Assembly: GCF_025515305.1 (NCBI RefSeq)
Contig: NZ_JAOPHT010000013.1
Span: 1 to 64,000 of the forward strand
Direction: 5' to 3'
Source of the DNA: Roseicyclus sediminis
Lineage (GTDB): Bacteria; Pseudomonadota; Alphaproteobacteria; Rhodobacterales; Rhodobacteraceae
Length of the DNA stretch: 64,000 nucleotides
Numbering within the stretch: the stretch's first letter is position 1; every line of letters begins with the position of its first letter. This document shows, piece after piece, positions 39,685-54,853 of this stretch. Below the pieces are notes generated by a model. It worked only from the letters and a program-made list of their open reading frames with translations. It did not search any database and had not been told where the DNA came from. The position numbers and the translations under genes were made by a program.

Positions 39685-40206
39685 ATGCAGACTGCCAACT
39701 CGCAGAAGGTGACGTTGAGCTTTGCCGCGCAGACCACGATGCGCATGCTGATCGCTTCCCATTTCATCGCCGCCGCCGCGGGTTCGATTCCCGGTGCCGA
39801 TATCTCCGCGCTGTTTTCCTCCTTCCTGCCCGGGCGGTTGGCGGAAATCGTCGGCGGAAGCCTGGTGTTCCTGCTGGGCGTTATGGTCATGCTCGGAACC
39901 CATACCCGGATCGCCGCGCTGCTTCTGGGCCTCATCACCTTCTACGCGAGTTACGTCGAACTCATCAGCGTCGGCGGCACCGAGGTGCTGGGCGCCTTCT
40001 GGCGGGACATGGCACTCGTTGCGGCGCTCATGCTGACCTACAGCTGCGATGGTTGCAGCGCGCGCCGGATCGCGCCCGGCCCGCTGGACCTGCGCCGCAT
40101 TCCGCGCACCAGGCCGCGGGACGGGCAGACCGGCGGCGCGCTGGCGCCGATCACGGCACGCAGCCACGCGCCGCGGCCGGGCACGCCGGATATCGACCCC
40201 GTCTGA
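39685..40206 (+). CDS. DoxX-like membrane protein
   Basis: About 173 residues with four transmembrane segments in the first 125 residues and a polar, Arg/Pro-rich tail. The helix pattern and LGTHTRIAALLLGLITF resemble DoxX/SURF4-type proteins, but the match is by general pattern. The start at 39685 (MQTANSQ) was chosen because hydrophobic sequence begins soon after; in-frame ATGs at 39589 and 39622 are alternatives. Function unknown. Confidence 0.6.
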   Translation: MQTANSQKVTLSFAAQTTMRMLIASHFIAAAAGSIPGADISALFSSFLPGRLAEIVGGSLVFLLGVMVMLGTHTRIAALLLGLITFYASYVELISVGGTEVLGAFWRDMALVAALMLTYSCDGCSARRIAPGPLDLRRIPRTRPRDGQTGGALAPITARSHAPRPGTPDIDPV

Positions 40207-40293
40207 CACCGCCCGGCCCCGGCCCCTCGAGCGCCCGCCCTCTTCGGCACCCGACCCTTGAGCACCCGGCCCGCGCGCCGTATCACGGCGACC

Positions 40294-41649
40294 ATGACGC
40301 GCGAACTTCACATCGTGGGCGGCGGCATGGCCGGCTCGGAGGCCGCCTGGCAGGCGGCGAACCTCGGCGTGCAGGTCGTCCTGCACGAGATGCGGCCCAC
40401 GGTCGGCACCTTCGCCCACCGGACCGGCAGCCTTGCGGAAATGGTCTGCTCCAACTCGTTCCGGTCGGACGACGACGAGCAGAATGCCGTGGGCCTCCTG
40501 CACTGGGAAATGCGCCAGGCCGGCGGGATCATCATGGAGATGGCCGACCGCCACCGCCTGCCCGCCGGCGGTGCGCTGGCCGTCGACCGTGATCCCTTCG
40601 CCGAGGCCGTCACCGCCCGGCTGCGCGCCCATCCCAACGTGCGCGTCGAGCCCGGCGAGATCACCGAACTTCCCGTGGACGGCGACTGGATCATCGCCAC
40701 CGGGCCGCTCACCTCCGGTCGGCTGGCCGAGGCGATCGCCGCCGAGACGGGACAGGACAGCCTCGCCTTCTTCGACGCCATAGCCCCCATCGTCTATGCC
40801 GAGACGATCGACATGTCGGTCGCCTGGGAACAGTCGCGCTACGACAAGGGCGAGACCGAGGCGGAACAGAAGGCCTACATCAACTGCCCCATGACGAAGG
40901 CCGAATACGAAGCCTTCATCGACGCGCTCCTGGCCGCCGAGAAGACCGAGTTCAAGGACGGCGAGACGGCGGGCTATTTCGACGGCTGCCTTCCCATCGA
41001 GGTCATGGCCGAACGCGGCCGCGAAACGCTGCGCCACGGTCCGATGAAGCCCGTTGGCCTGACGAACCCGCACCAGCCGGACGTGAAGCCATGGGCCGTC
41101 GTCCAGCTTCGCCGCGACAACGCGCTCGGCACGCTCTACAACATCGTGGGCTTCCAGACCAAGATGAAGTACGGCGCGCAAACCGATGTTTTCAGGATGA
41201 TTCCGGGCCTCCACGATGCATCCTTCGCGCGTCTCGGCGGCATCCACCGCAACACCTTCATCAATTCGCCGACCCTGCTCGACGACCAGATGCGCCTGCG
41301 CTCCAGGCCGCATATCCGCTTCGCCGGTCAGATCACCGGCGTCGAGGGCTACGTGGAATCCGCCGCCATGGGCCTTCTGGCGGGCCGCATGGCCGCCGCC
41401 GAAATCCTCGGCCACACCCTGCCCCCCGTGCCCCCGACGACGGCCATGGGCGCGCTCGTCCACCACATAACCGGCGGCGCGGACGCGAAGACCTTCCAGC
41501 CGATGAACGTGAATTTCGGCCTCTTCCCGCCCGTCGAGGGACTGAAGGCGGGCCGACGCGGGCGCCGCGACCGCTACAAGGCCTATACCGACCGGGCCAA
41601 GGCCGCCTGGGACGAGTGGCTCGGACGTCCCGCCGCGGCGGCCGAATGA
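40294..41649 (+). CDS. trmFO: Folate-dependent tRNA (uracil-54) methyltransferase TrmFO
   Basis: A 451-residue flavoprotein of TrmFO type. N-terminal FAD site [14 protein letters not shown] (about residues 5-18), then [11 protein letters not shown] and the segment with [13 protein letters not shown], which carry catalytic cysteines of the family. It makes 5-methyluridine-54 in tRNA using methylene-tetrahydrofolate and FADH2. The ATG at 40294 was chosen to begin right before the FAD strand; a TTG at 40258 is in frame but is unsupported. Confidence 0.96.
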   Translation: MTRELHIVGGGMAGSEAAWQAANLGVQVVLHEMRPTVGTFAHRTGSLAEMVCSNSFRSDDDEQNAVGLLHWEMRQAGGIIMEMADRHRLPAGGALAVDRDPFAEAVTARLRAHPNVRVEPGEITELPVDGDWIIATGPLTSGRLAEAIAAETGQDSLAFFDAIAPIVYAETIDMSVAWEQSRYDKGETEAEQKAYINCPMTKAEYEAFIDALLAAEKTEFKDGETAGYFDGCLPIEVMAERGRETLRHGPMKPVGLTNPHQPDVKPWAVVQLRRDNALGTLYNIVGFQTKMKYGAQTDVFRMIPGLHDASFARLGGIHRNTFINSPTLLDDQMRLRSRPHIRFAGQITGVEGYVESAAMGLLAGRMAAAEILGHTLPPVPPTTAMGALVHHITGGADAKTFQPMNVNFGLFPPVEGLKAGRRGRRDRYKAYTDRAKAAWDEWLGRPAAAAE

Positions 41650-41687
41650 TCTGGACGCACGGCCGGCCCGCGCGTTAGCCTCCCTTC

Positions 41688-42302
41688 ATGACCGACAAAC
41701 CGACCGATGCGCTCGACGCCCGGCTCTGGAAGCCCCGCAGCGTGGAGGAAACCCGCGCGATCTACGCGGAGTGGGCCGACAAATACGATGCCGACGTCAC
41801 CGGTGCCGGCTACGAGACGCCGGCCCGCCTTGCCGCCGCGCTCGCTGCCGCCAGCCCCGACAGGACCGCGCCGATCCTCGATTTCGGCTGCGGCACCGGG
41901 CTGTCCGGACAGGCGCTCGCGGCGCAAGGCTTCACCACGATCGACGGCGTCGACATCACCGCCGAGATGGTCGAGGTCGCCCGCGCGCGCGGCCTCTACC
42001 GCGACCTCCGCGTGACCGAGCCCGGCGCGCGCCCCGCGCCCGGCTATGCCGCCATCACAGCGACGGGCGTCGTCAGTCTCGGCGCCGCGCCGCCCGAAAC
42101 GCTCGGGCAGCTGCTGTCGGCGCTCGGCCCCGGCGGGCTCTTCGCGCTCAGCTACAACGACGCCACGCTGGCCGATCCCCGCTATACCGACGCGCTGGCC
42201 GAGGCCGTCGCCACCACGGTCGAGATCGTCTCCGAAAGCTACGGCCCCCATCTCAGCGCCAAGGACATGGGCTCGACCGTCTATGTCCTGCGCAAACGTT
42301 AG
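41688..42302 (+). CDS. Class I SAM-dependent methyltransferase
   Basis: A 204-residue methyltransferase. Motif I is ILDFGCGTGLSGQAL (about residues 63-77), followed by DGVDITAEMVEVAR. An N-terminal RAIYAEWADKYDADVTGAGY helix is common to small-molecule methyltransferases, including those acting on quinone or malonyl substrates. Substrate unknown. It ends six bases before gluQ and may be co-transcribed with it. Confidence 0.85.
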   Translation: MTDKPTDALDARLWKPRSVEETRAIYAEWADKYDADVTGAGYETPARLAAALAAASPDRTAPILDFGCGTGLSGQALAAQGFTTIDGVDITAEMVEVARARGLYRDLRVTEPGARPAPGYAAITATGVVSLGAAPPETLGQLLSALGPGGLFALSYNDATLADPRYTDALAEAVATTVEIVSESYGPHLSAKDMGSTVYVLRKR

Positions 42303-42308
42303 GGGCGC

Positions 42309-43208
42309 ATGATCCGCACCCGCTTCGCGCCCTCGCCCACGGGCCCCCTGCATCTCGGCCACGCCTTTTCCGCGATCCTCGCCCATGACATGGCGCGGGG
42401 AGAGGTCGGCGCGTTCCTCCTTCGGATCGAGGATATCGACCGGGAGCGTTCGAAACCCGCGTGGGAGGCCCTGATCTTCGAGGACCTCGCCTGGCTCGGC
42501 CTCACCTGGGAGACACCGGTGATGCGCCAGTCCGACCGGATGGCGGCCTATGGCTCGGCCCTCGATACGCTCTGGGCGCGCGGGCTCCTCTACCCCTGCG
42601 GCTGCAACCGCCGCGACATCCTCGCCGCCGCGTCCGCCCCGCAGGACGGCGCGCCGCTGACGGGTCCCGACGGGATCGTCTACCCCGGCACCTGCCGCGA
42701 CCGGTCCGACCGGTCGGGACCGCGTCCCGGGGACACCGCGCTCAGGCTGGACATGGGCCTGGCCTGCCGATCCCTCGCCGATGCCGGACATGGGGACGCC
42801 GCTTGGTCCGACGCACCCCTCGCCGGTTTCGTCGAGGAAGGTGACGGCCCGGGCCACCCGCGCGGCGCCATCGCCGTCACGGCGGCGGCGCTGGAGCAGA
42901 CCATCGGCGACGTGGTGCTGGCGCGGCGCGACATGGGCACGTCTTACCACCTTGCGGTCGTGATCGACGACGCGGCCCAGGGCATCACCCACGTCACCCG
43001 CGGCGAGGATCTCTTCGACGCCACCGCGATCCACGTGATCCTGCAACGCCTCCTCGGCCTGCCGACCCCCATATACCACCACCACCGCCTGATCCGCGAC
43101 GAGGCGGGCAAGCGCCTGGCCAAGCGCGACGACGCCCGCGCCATCTCGACCTTTCGCGCGGAAGGCGTCACGCCGCAGGACATTCGCCGCGGGCTCGGAC
43201 TTCCCTGA
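42309..43208 (+). CDS. gluQ: Glutamyl-Q tRNA(Asp) synthetase
   Basis: A 299-residue GluRS paralogue lacking the anticodon-binding domain. The HIGH motif is LHLGHAFS, the KMSKS-like motif is KRLAKRDD, and zinc ligands lie in YPCGCNRRD and YPGTCRDR. It attaches glutamate to queuosine-34 of tRNA-Asp. The neighbour trmFO also modifies tRNA. Confidence 0.95.
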   Translation: MIRTRFAPSPTGPLHLGHAFSAILAHDMARGEVGAFLLRIEDIDRERSKPAWEALIFEDLAWLGLTWETPVMRQSDRMAAYGSALDTLWARGLLYPCGCNRRDILAAASAPQDGAPLTGPDGIVYPGTCRDRSDRSGPRPGDTALRLDMGLACRSLADAGHGDAAWSDAPLAGFVEEGDGPGHPRGAIAVTAAALEQTIGDVVLARRDMGTSYHLAVVIDDAAQGITHVTRGEDLFDATAIHVILQRLLGLPTPIYHHHRLIRDEAGKRLAKRDDARAISTFRAEGVTPQDIRRGLGLP

Positions 43209-43293
43209 CCCGCTCCTTCATCTTTCCGAAAATACGCAGGCGCGGAACGCGCCGGCGCCATGCGGGGCTCGATGCCCCGCGCGGCGCCGTTCG

Positions 43294-43665
43294 TCAGGGC
43301 ACGGGCGCCATCAGCTCAACTTCCGCCCCGTCCCGGATCGCCGTGTAGAAACACACCCGACGGTTCGTGTGACAGGCGGGCCCCGTCTGCCGCACCAGCG
43401 CCAGCAGGCAGTCGCGGTCGCAATCGACGCGCAGGTCGACAAGCTCCTGCACATGCCCCGAGGTCTCGCCCTTGACCCAGAACGCCGCGCGGGACCGCGA
43501 CCAGTAGGTCACCCGCCCCGTCTCAAGCGTCCGCGCCACGGCCTCGGCGTTCATCCAGGCCAACATCAGGACCTCGCCCGTCTCCGCCTCCTGCGCGATG
43601 CAGGGGATAAGGCCCGCCGCGTCGTAACGCAGGCTTTCAACGTCGAAGCTGGGGGCGTCGTCCAT
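43294..43665 (-). CDS. hisI: Phosphoribosyl-AMP cyclohydrolase
   Basis: A 123-residue HisI (cyclohydrolase only, no HisE domain), step three of histidine synthesis. The metal motif DCDRDC and the C-terminal GPACHTNRRVCFY with zinc-binding Cys are intact, as is WMNAEAVARTLETGRVTYWSRSR near the middle. It is separate from other his genes and divergent from the IscU-like gene. Confidence 0.97.
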   Translation of the reverse strand: MDDAPSFDVESLRYDAAGLIPCIAQEAETGEVLMLAWMNAEAVARTLETGRVTYWSRSRAAFWVKGETSGHVQELVDLRVDCDRDCLLALVRQTGPACHTNRRVCFYTAIRDGAEVELMAPVP

Positions 43666-43748
43666 GCCGCACCTCGTTGCAATCGGGACACGAGCCGCTA
43701 ACTATAAGCGCTGTGACCGAAAGGCAAACCGGCAGGACGGCACGGGCC

Positions 43749-44201
43749 ATGACGACCGACAACGACCTCGTGAAACTGTACTCGCAGCGCATCCTCGCGC
43801 TCGCGGCGGATATCCCGCATCGCGGGCGGCTGGAGGGGCCGCAGGCCAGCATCCGCAAGCGCGCGCCGCTCTGCGGCTCGACCGTCAGCGTCGATCTCGA
43901 CGTCGAGGACGGCCGCATCAGCCGTTTTGCCCAGGACGTGAAGGCCTGCGCCCTCGGCCAGGCCTCCGCCGCACTTCTGGGGCGCCACGCGATCGGCCGG
44001 AGCCGGGCCGAGATCGAGGCCGCGCGCGACCAGCTGCGCGCCATGCTGAAGGAGGGCGCGCCGCCGCCCGGCCCTCCCTTCGAGGGCTACGAGGTGCTGG
44101 AACCGGCGCGCGACTACCGCAACCGGCACGCCTCGATCCTGCTGGCGCTCGAGGCCACGGCCGAGGCGATGGCCGAAGCGGAACGCGCCGCCTGCGCCTG
44201 A
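43749..44201 (+). CDS. IscU/NifU-N-like iron-sulfur scaffold, third Cys missing
   Basis: A 150-residue protein of the IscU/SufU fold. Cys42 (APLCGS) and Cys67 (CALGQASAALL) match the first two cluster ligands of IscU, but the third, expected in the R-x-R-C segment, is replaced by His127 (RNRHAS). The ATG at 43749 was preferred; an upstream frame start at 43677 overlaps the divergent promoter. It stands alone without an iscS or suf gene. It could be a cluster carrier or a regulatory paralogue. Confidence 0.85.
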   Translation: MTTDNDLVKLYSQRILALAADIPHRGRLEGPQASIRKRAPLCGSTVSVDLDVEDGRISRFAQDVKACALGQASAALLGRHAIGRSRAEIEAARDQLRAMLKEGAPPPGPPFEGYEVLEPARDYRNRHASILLALEATAEAMAEAERAACA

Positions 44202-44264
44202 GCATTTAACCCTTTCGGAACCGTCTTTCCCGTATTCTGCAGCCTGTCCCGAAACGGAGGTGGC

Positions 44265-45695
44265 ATGCAGCACGCGTTGGAACAGGTCCATGACGCCCCT
44301 CGTGCGGTGCCGGATCCCGGTCTCGACGCGGCGCGCGGAACGCTCGGGCGCGGGCTGAATACTCTCGGCTTCGAGATCGTGGACGTCGCGGCCCTCCTCA
44401 AGGCGCTGGACCAGCAATCCGACAATGTGCGCGCGGGCCTCGGGGACCTGCGTGCGGGCGCCTCCGGCATCGACGCCGCCCTCGCCACCGCGTCGGAGGC
44501 GGTGGCCGGCGTCGCCGGGGCGACGGAGGATTCCGTGCGCCACGCGGGCGAGAGCATGCAGGCCGTGCGCGACGCGGCCGGCCACAGCCGCCGGGTGGCC
44601 GAATGGGTCGAAGGGCTCGGCGCGCGCATCGCCGCCCTCGAGGCGCGGCTCGGCGCGGTGGAGGCCAGCACCGCGCGCATCGACGACATCGCGCGCGAGG
44701 TCGGCATCCTCGCCATCAACGCCCGGATCGAGGCCGCGCGCGCGGGCGACAACGGCCGTGGCTTCGCCGTCGTCGCCGAGGCGATCAGCGAACTTGCCGG
44801 CCAGACCGCGCAGGTGACGAAGGGCATCTCGACGGAGGTCTCGGACTTCGCCGCGGCCGTCTCTGCGATCGGCGGGGAATCGGCCGGGATCGTCGCCGAC
44901 GCGGGCCGCGTGCTGGATTCGGGGCGCAGCACCGACACCGCCCTGACGGCCATCGGCGGCCATCTCGGGAGCACGCAGGAAGGCGTGCAGCGCCTCGCCC
45001 GCGACCTCGCCGCCCTGACCGCCGCCAACGATGCCTTCCGTCCTGTTCTCGACCAACTCGCACAAGGCATCACGGAAACCGGCGAACAGCTGCATGACGG
45101 GCAGACCCGGGTCGAGGGACTGATCGACCTTGCCGAGGAACTGGTACAGGCCAATGCCGCGCTTGGCGGAACCTCCGATGACGGGCCGATGATCGCCATC
45201 GTGCAGGATCGCGCCCACCGCATCGCCGAGGTCTTCGCAAAGGCGCTCTCCTCGGGCGCGATCACCGAGGAGGATCTATTCGATACCTCCTATCGCCCCG
45301 TTCAAGGCAGCGAGCCGCAACAGGTCATGACGCGGTTCTCGGCCTTCACCGACCGTGTGCTTCCGCCGATCCAGGAGCCCGTGTTGTCGCTCGACGCACG
45401 GATCGTCTTCTGCGCCGCTGTCGACCGGAACGGGTATCTGCCGACGCACAACGCGAAGTTTTCGCAGCAGCCCTCCGGCGATCCGGTCTGGAACGCCGCC
45501 CATTGCCGGAACCGGCGCATCTTCGACGACCGCGTCGGGCTGAAGGCCGGGCGCAGCACGGCGCCCTTTCTTCTGCAGGTCTATCGCCGCGACATGGGCG
45601 GCGGGCAGAGCGTGCTGATGAAGGATCTCTCGGCGCCGATCATGGTGGGCGGGCGTCACTGGGGCGGATTGCGCCTGGCCTACCGGCCCGATTGA
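44265..45695 (+). CDS. Soluble methyl-accepting chemotaxis protein
   Basis: A 476-residue chemoreceptor without transmembrane segments. The signalling hairpin lies about residues 120-190 with the tip REVGILAINARIEAARAG, which binds CheA and CheW. The sensor appears to be the C-terminal part (about 350-475), with HNAKFSQQ, CRNRRIFDD, YRRDMGGG and GGRHWGGLRLAY, a domain recurrent at the C-terminus of cytoplasmic receptors. So signal domain and sensor are in reverse order compared with classical receptors. ATG preceded by GGAGGT. It is not beside other che genes. Confidence 0.88.
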   Translation: MQHALEQVHDAPRAVPDPGLDAARGTLGRGLNTLGFEIVDVAALLKALDQQSDNVRAGLGDLRAGASGIDAALATASEAVAGVAGATEDSVRHAGESMQAVRDAAGHSRRVAEWVEGLGARIAALEARLGAVEASTARIDDIAREVGILAINARIEAARAGDNGRGFAVVAEAISELAGQTAQVTKGISTEVSDFAAAVSAIGGESAGIVADAGRVLDSGRSTDTALTAIGGHLGSTQEGVQRLARDLAALTAANDAFRPVLDQLAQGITETGEQLHDGQTRVEGLIDLAEELVQANAALGGTSDDGPMIAIVQDRAHRIAEVFAKALSSGAITEEDLFDTSYRPVQGSEPQQVMTRFSAFTDRVLPPIQEPVLSLDARIVFCAAVDRNGYLPTHNAKFSQQPSGDPVWNAAHCRNRRIFDDRVGLKAGRSTAPFLLQVYRRDMGGGQSVLMKDLSAPIMVGGRHWGGLRLAYRPD

Positions 45696-45705
45696 AGGCG
45701 CACCC

Positions 45706-45744
45706 AAAAAAAACCGCCGCTCATCCGGGGCGGGATGGCGGCGG
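45706..45744 (-). terminator. Rho-independent terminator on the minus strand
   Basis: On the minus strand a 12-bp stem with one bulge (CCGCCGC and CATCC arms, 45714-45744) is followed by eight T residues (45713-45706). It would end transcripts of the 40-codon gene at 46011-45889 and also insulate the chemoreceptor gene. Confidence 0.85.
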
Positions 45745-45888
45745 CAGTCAGCGTGTCCGTCGATCGGGTCCCCGCCGCTGGCGACGGCGGGGCGAGGCAG
45801 ATCGGTCGCGCCCGGGACAGGGCCCCCGGGGCCGGGGGCAGGAAGGCGCGCCCGTGTATCCGATCGGACCGCAGGCAGAAACGGGTGG

Positions 45889-46011
45889 TCAGACGAGGGC
45901 TGGCAGATGCAGAAGCGCCAGCGTCATTGCCGCGATCGCCGCGACGCCGAACGCGTCGGCGGCCAGGGTTGCGCGCGAGGCAGTGAGAATGTCGGCGATG
46001 CGTGCGATCAT
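45889..46011 (-). CDS. 40-residue membrane protein, probably SOS-induced
   Basis: A short gene: ATG at 46011, 40 codons, TGA at 45889. GGAGA precedes the ATG by 7 bases and a strong terminator follows. The product has an amphipathic N-terminal helix (residues 2-16) and one hydrophobic segment (about 17-39, LAADAFGVAAIAAMTLALLH). A LexA-type box, GTTC-N7-GTTC, lies 60-75 bases upstream. Size, membrane segment and SOS control recall SidA, the 29-residue SOS division inhibitor of Caulobacter, though no sequence similarity is claimed. It lies directly after recG. Confidence 0.72.
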   Translation of the reverse strand: MIARIADILTASRATLAADAFGVAAIAAMTLALLHLPALV

Positions 46012-46070
46012 TTTGGCGTCTCCTGTCGACTTGTTGCCCCTTTGTTCTCACAAACGGAGCGACCTGTCGA

Positions 46071-46095
46071 GAACTTTTTGGGAACATTCGTGAAC
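46071..46095 (-). promoter_or_regulatory. LexA (SOS) box, GTTC-N7-GTTC with an extra half-site
   Basis: On the plus strand GAAC (46071-46074), 7 bases, GAAC (46082-46085), then six bases and a third GAAC (46092-46095). The complement GTTC-N7-GTTC is the SOS box established for Rhodobacter and other alphaproteobacteria. It sits between the recG stop and the 40-codon gene, in promoter position for the latter. Confidence 0.8.
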
Positions 46096-46112
46096 AAACC
46101 GTGTCGCGCGCC

Positions 46113-51190
<5,078 letters not shown>

Positions 51191-51201
51191 CATACGTCTC
51201 C

Positions 51202-51255
51202 GATTCTCGCGATGGTGTCCCCCAACCTGCCGCGAAATGGTTAACCACTGGTTAC
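51202..51255 (-). promoter_or_regulatory. CtrA-box-like site and GANTC upstream of ctrA
   Basis: TTAA (51241-51244), 7 bases, TTAC (51252-51255) is one mismatch from the CtrA site TTAA-N7-TTAA and lies about 50-65 bases upstream of the ctrA start. A CcrM methylation site, GATTC, is at 51202-51206. Both elements occur in ctrA promoters of other alphaproteobacteria. Confidence 0.55.
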
Positions 51256-51331
51256 CCAAAACGGGCGAAGATATGGAGACGATGCGAGGACCTGTCGGCG
51301 CCGGTCAAGAACCTTGGCGGAAACGCGGTGT

Positions 51332-51619
51332 TCAGCGCTTGTTCGAATCGCGGTATCGCTGCAGCGCGGTTGCCCTGAGCGCCGCGACCCCGTGGTGCGC
51401 GGTGGCCTTGCGCCACGCCTCCAGTTCTTCCTCCGACAGCGACCAGGTCTCGCAAGCCTCCGCCACCGTGACGAGGCCGTGGTCGACGGCCATCACCACG
51501 GCGGCCTTTCGGCTGGCGACCCAGCGGCGGGTGCAGGCCGGCGGCAGATCGGCGCGCGTCATGACCGTGCCATCCGGCAATGTCACGGAATGCGGCCCCT
51601 TGATCCGTCGGATGTACAT
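51332..51619 (-). CDS. sciP: SciP, CtrA-inhibiting DUF1153 protein
   Basis: A 95-residue protein of the DUF1153 family with a helix-turn-helix core: RWVASRKAAVVMAVDHGLVT, EACETWSLSEEELEAWR. In Caulobacter, SciP binds CtrA and DNA and blocks CtrA-dependent transcription in G1. It lies 141 bases upstream of ctrA on the same strand, the arrangement known in Rhodobacterales. It is divergent from mnmA. Confidence 0.95.
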   Translation of the reverse strand: MYIRRIKGPHSVTLPDGTVMTRADLPPACTRRWVASRKAAVVMAVDHGLVTVAEACETWSLSEEELEAWRKATAHHGVAALRATALQRYRDSNKR

Positions 51620-51709
51620 CTTCCGCCTCGCGCCTTTCCCGCGCCCGAAGCGTCGGCCCGGGCGCCCCCGTCCTGCCCGACAGGGCTTAATTCAAGGTAA
51701 GCGGCGGCC

Positions 51710-51737
51710 TTGTGGATAGGGGCCTTTTTCCTATATT
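51710..51737 (+). promoter_or_regulatory. Probable promoter of mnmA
   Basis: TTGTGG (51710-51715), 16 bases, TATATT (51732-51737) forms a plausible sigma-70 promoter 50 bases before the mnmA start. Confidence 0.5.
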
Positions 51738-51786
51738 CGCCGGGAAACACTCTCCCTCTCCCGCACGAACCCGAGGAACCCGCGCC

Positions 51787-52929
51787 ATGGCGCTCGACCG
51801 GCCCGACACGCTGAACTCGCTCGGCTTCGCCCGTCCGCCCGCGGAAACCCGCGTGGTCGTGGCCATGTCGGGCGGCGTGGATTCCTCGGTCGTTGCCGCG
51901 CAGCTGGCCGAGGAAGGCTATGACGTCGTGGGCGTGACGCTGCAGCTCTACGATCACGGCGCAGCGCTGGCCAAGAAAGGCGCGTGCTGTGCGGGCCGCG
52001 ACATCCACGACGCGCGCCGCGTGGCAGAAGAGATGGGCTTTCCCCACTACGTGCTCGACTACGAGAATACCTTCCGCGAGGCGGTGATCGACGAGTTCGC
52101 CGACAGCTACCTCGCGGGCGCCACGCCCGTGCCCTGCATCCGCTGCAACGAGCGGGTGAAGTTCAGGGACCTTCTGGAAACCGCGAAGGACCTCGATGCC
52201 GACTGCATGGCGACCGGGCACTACATCCGGCGGATGACAGGGCCGAACGGGGCGGAGCTGCACCGCGCCGCGGATGCCGCGCGCGACCAGTCCTATTTCC
52301 TCTTCTCCACGACGCAGGAGCAACTCGATTTCCTGCGTTTCCCGCTGGGCGGCCTTGCGTCCAAGGCAGAAACCCGCGCGCTTGCCGCGAAATACGGGCT
52401 GCCCGTGGCCGACAAGCCCGACAGCCAGGACATCTGCTTCGTGCCGAACGGGGATTATGCCGCCGTGATCGAGAAGCTGCGCCCCGGCGCGGCGGATCCC
52501 GGCGAGATCGTGGACATGGATGGAAATATCCTCGGCGAGCACCGGGGCGTCATCCACTACACGATCGGCCAGCGTCGCGGCCTCGGGATCGGTGGTCTTG
52601 CCGACCCGCTCTATGTGGTGAAGCTCGACCCCGACACCCGCCGCGTCGTGGTCGGCCCGAAAGAGGCGCTCTCGACGCGCCGCGTGCCCGTGCGCGAGAT
52701 CAACTGGCTGGGCGACGCGCCCTTCGACAGCCGCGAAACCTGGGACGTCTCGGTGCGCATCCGCTCCACCCGCCCCCCGCGCGAGGCGGTGATCCGCCCG
52801 ATTTCGCCGACCGAGGCGGAGGTGGAGCTGTTCGTGGCGGAAGATGGCGTCAGCCCTGGGCAGGCCTGCGTCTTCTACGCGACCGAGGGGACGCGCGTCC
52901 TCGGCGGCGGCTGGATCCACCGGGGCTGA
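51787..52929 (+). CDS. mnmA: tRNA-specific 2-thiouridylase MnmA
   Basis: A 380-residue thiouridylase. The PP-loop is [11 protein letters not shown] (about residues 25-35); the catalytic Cys pair lies in [12 protein letters not shown] and in DSQDICFV. It adds sulfur at position 2 of the wobble uridine in tRNA-Lys, -Glu and -Gln. The ATG at 51787 is close to the PP-loop as in relatives; the upstream frame contains promoter sequence. Monocistronic. Confidence 0.97.
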   Translation: MALDRPDTLNSLGFARPPAETRVVVAMSGGVDSSVVAAQLAEEGYDVVGVTLQLYDHGAALAKKGACCAGRDIHDARRVAEEMGFPHYVLDYENTFREAVIDEFADSYLAGATPVPCIRCNERVKFRDLLETAKDLDADCMATGHYIRRMTGPNGAELHRAADAARDQSYFLFSTTQEQLDFLRFPLGGLASKAETRALAAKYGLPVADKPDSQDICFVPNGDYAAVIEKLRPGAADPGEIVDMDGNILGEHRGVIHYTIGQRRGLGIGGLADPLYVVKLDPDTRRVVVGPKEALSTRRVPVREINWLGDAPFDSRETWDVSVRIRSTRPPREAVIRPISPTEAEVELFVAEDGVSPGQACVFYATEGTRVLGGGWIHRG

Positions 52930-52943
52930 GCGCCCCGGCTATT

Positions 52944-54046
<1,103 letters not shown>

Positions 54047-54050
<4 letters not shown>

Positions 54051-54853
54051 AGGAAGCCTCCAGCATCCTTCACGCCCGCGCGGCGCAGGCCCCGGCGGCG
54101 GAAGGTTTCGGCGATGACGAGAAGGACGACGGACAGGACCACGAGGATCGTGCCGAGCGCCATGATCATGGGCAGGCGTGCCGGGAAGCGCAGTTGCCCC
54201 CAGAGATAGACCGGTAGGGTCGGCGCGTTGCCCGACAGGAAGAAGGCGATGATGAACTCGTCGAGCGAGATCGTGAAGCAGATCAGAAGCGACGCGATGA
54301 TGCCCGGACTGACGAGCGGGAGCGTCACGAGGCGGAAGGTCGACCACGGCGTCTCGCCGAGGTCGATCGCGGCCTCCTCGAGGCTCTGGTCCATGTTCGA
54401 GAAGCTGCCTTGCAGGATGGCGATGGAAAACGGCATGCACAGAAGTGTGTGGCCGAGCACGATCGACCAGAGCCCGCTGTCGAGGCCGAGCTGCATCAGC
54501 ACCACAAGCAGCGAGATCGCGACGATGACCTCGGGCAGCACGAGCGGCAGCATGATGAAGCCGAGAATGCCGCCCTTTGCCGGAAAGCGATACCGCGTGG
54601 CCGCGCGGGCCGCGAAGAGGCCGAGGCAGGTCGCGAGCACCGCGACCGACACCGCGATGACGAGGGAGTTGCGCGTCGCCTCGTGAAGCGCAGGCGTCTC
54701 CAGCAGGAGGCCGAACCACTCGGTCGTGAAGCCCTGCAGCGGAAAGGCGATGACGGTGCCGTCATTGAACGCGAAGATCGGCAGAAGAAGGATCGGCGCG
54801 TAAAGGACGAAGAGATAGAGGATCGCGAAGATCGACAGCGGCCGCGCCTTCAT
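54047..54853 (-). CDS. potC: ABC transporter permease, PotC type
   Basis: A 268-residue inner-membrane permease with six predicted helices. The EAA loop, which docks on the ATPase, reads EEAAIDLGETPWSTFRLVTLP (about residues 160-180), starting AAIDLG. FDEFI-like ISLDEFIIAFF follows. It is joined to potB and potA by 4-base overlaps. Confidence 0.92.

Noticed and set aside
45680-46087. 135-codon frame on the minus strand overlapping the 40-codon gene
   Set aside because: It runs through the terminator and LexA region, lacks a ribosome binding site and is Arg-rich; the 40-codon frame has all gene signals.
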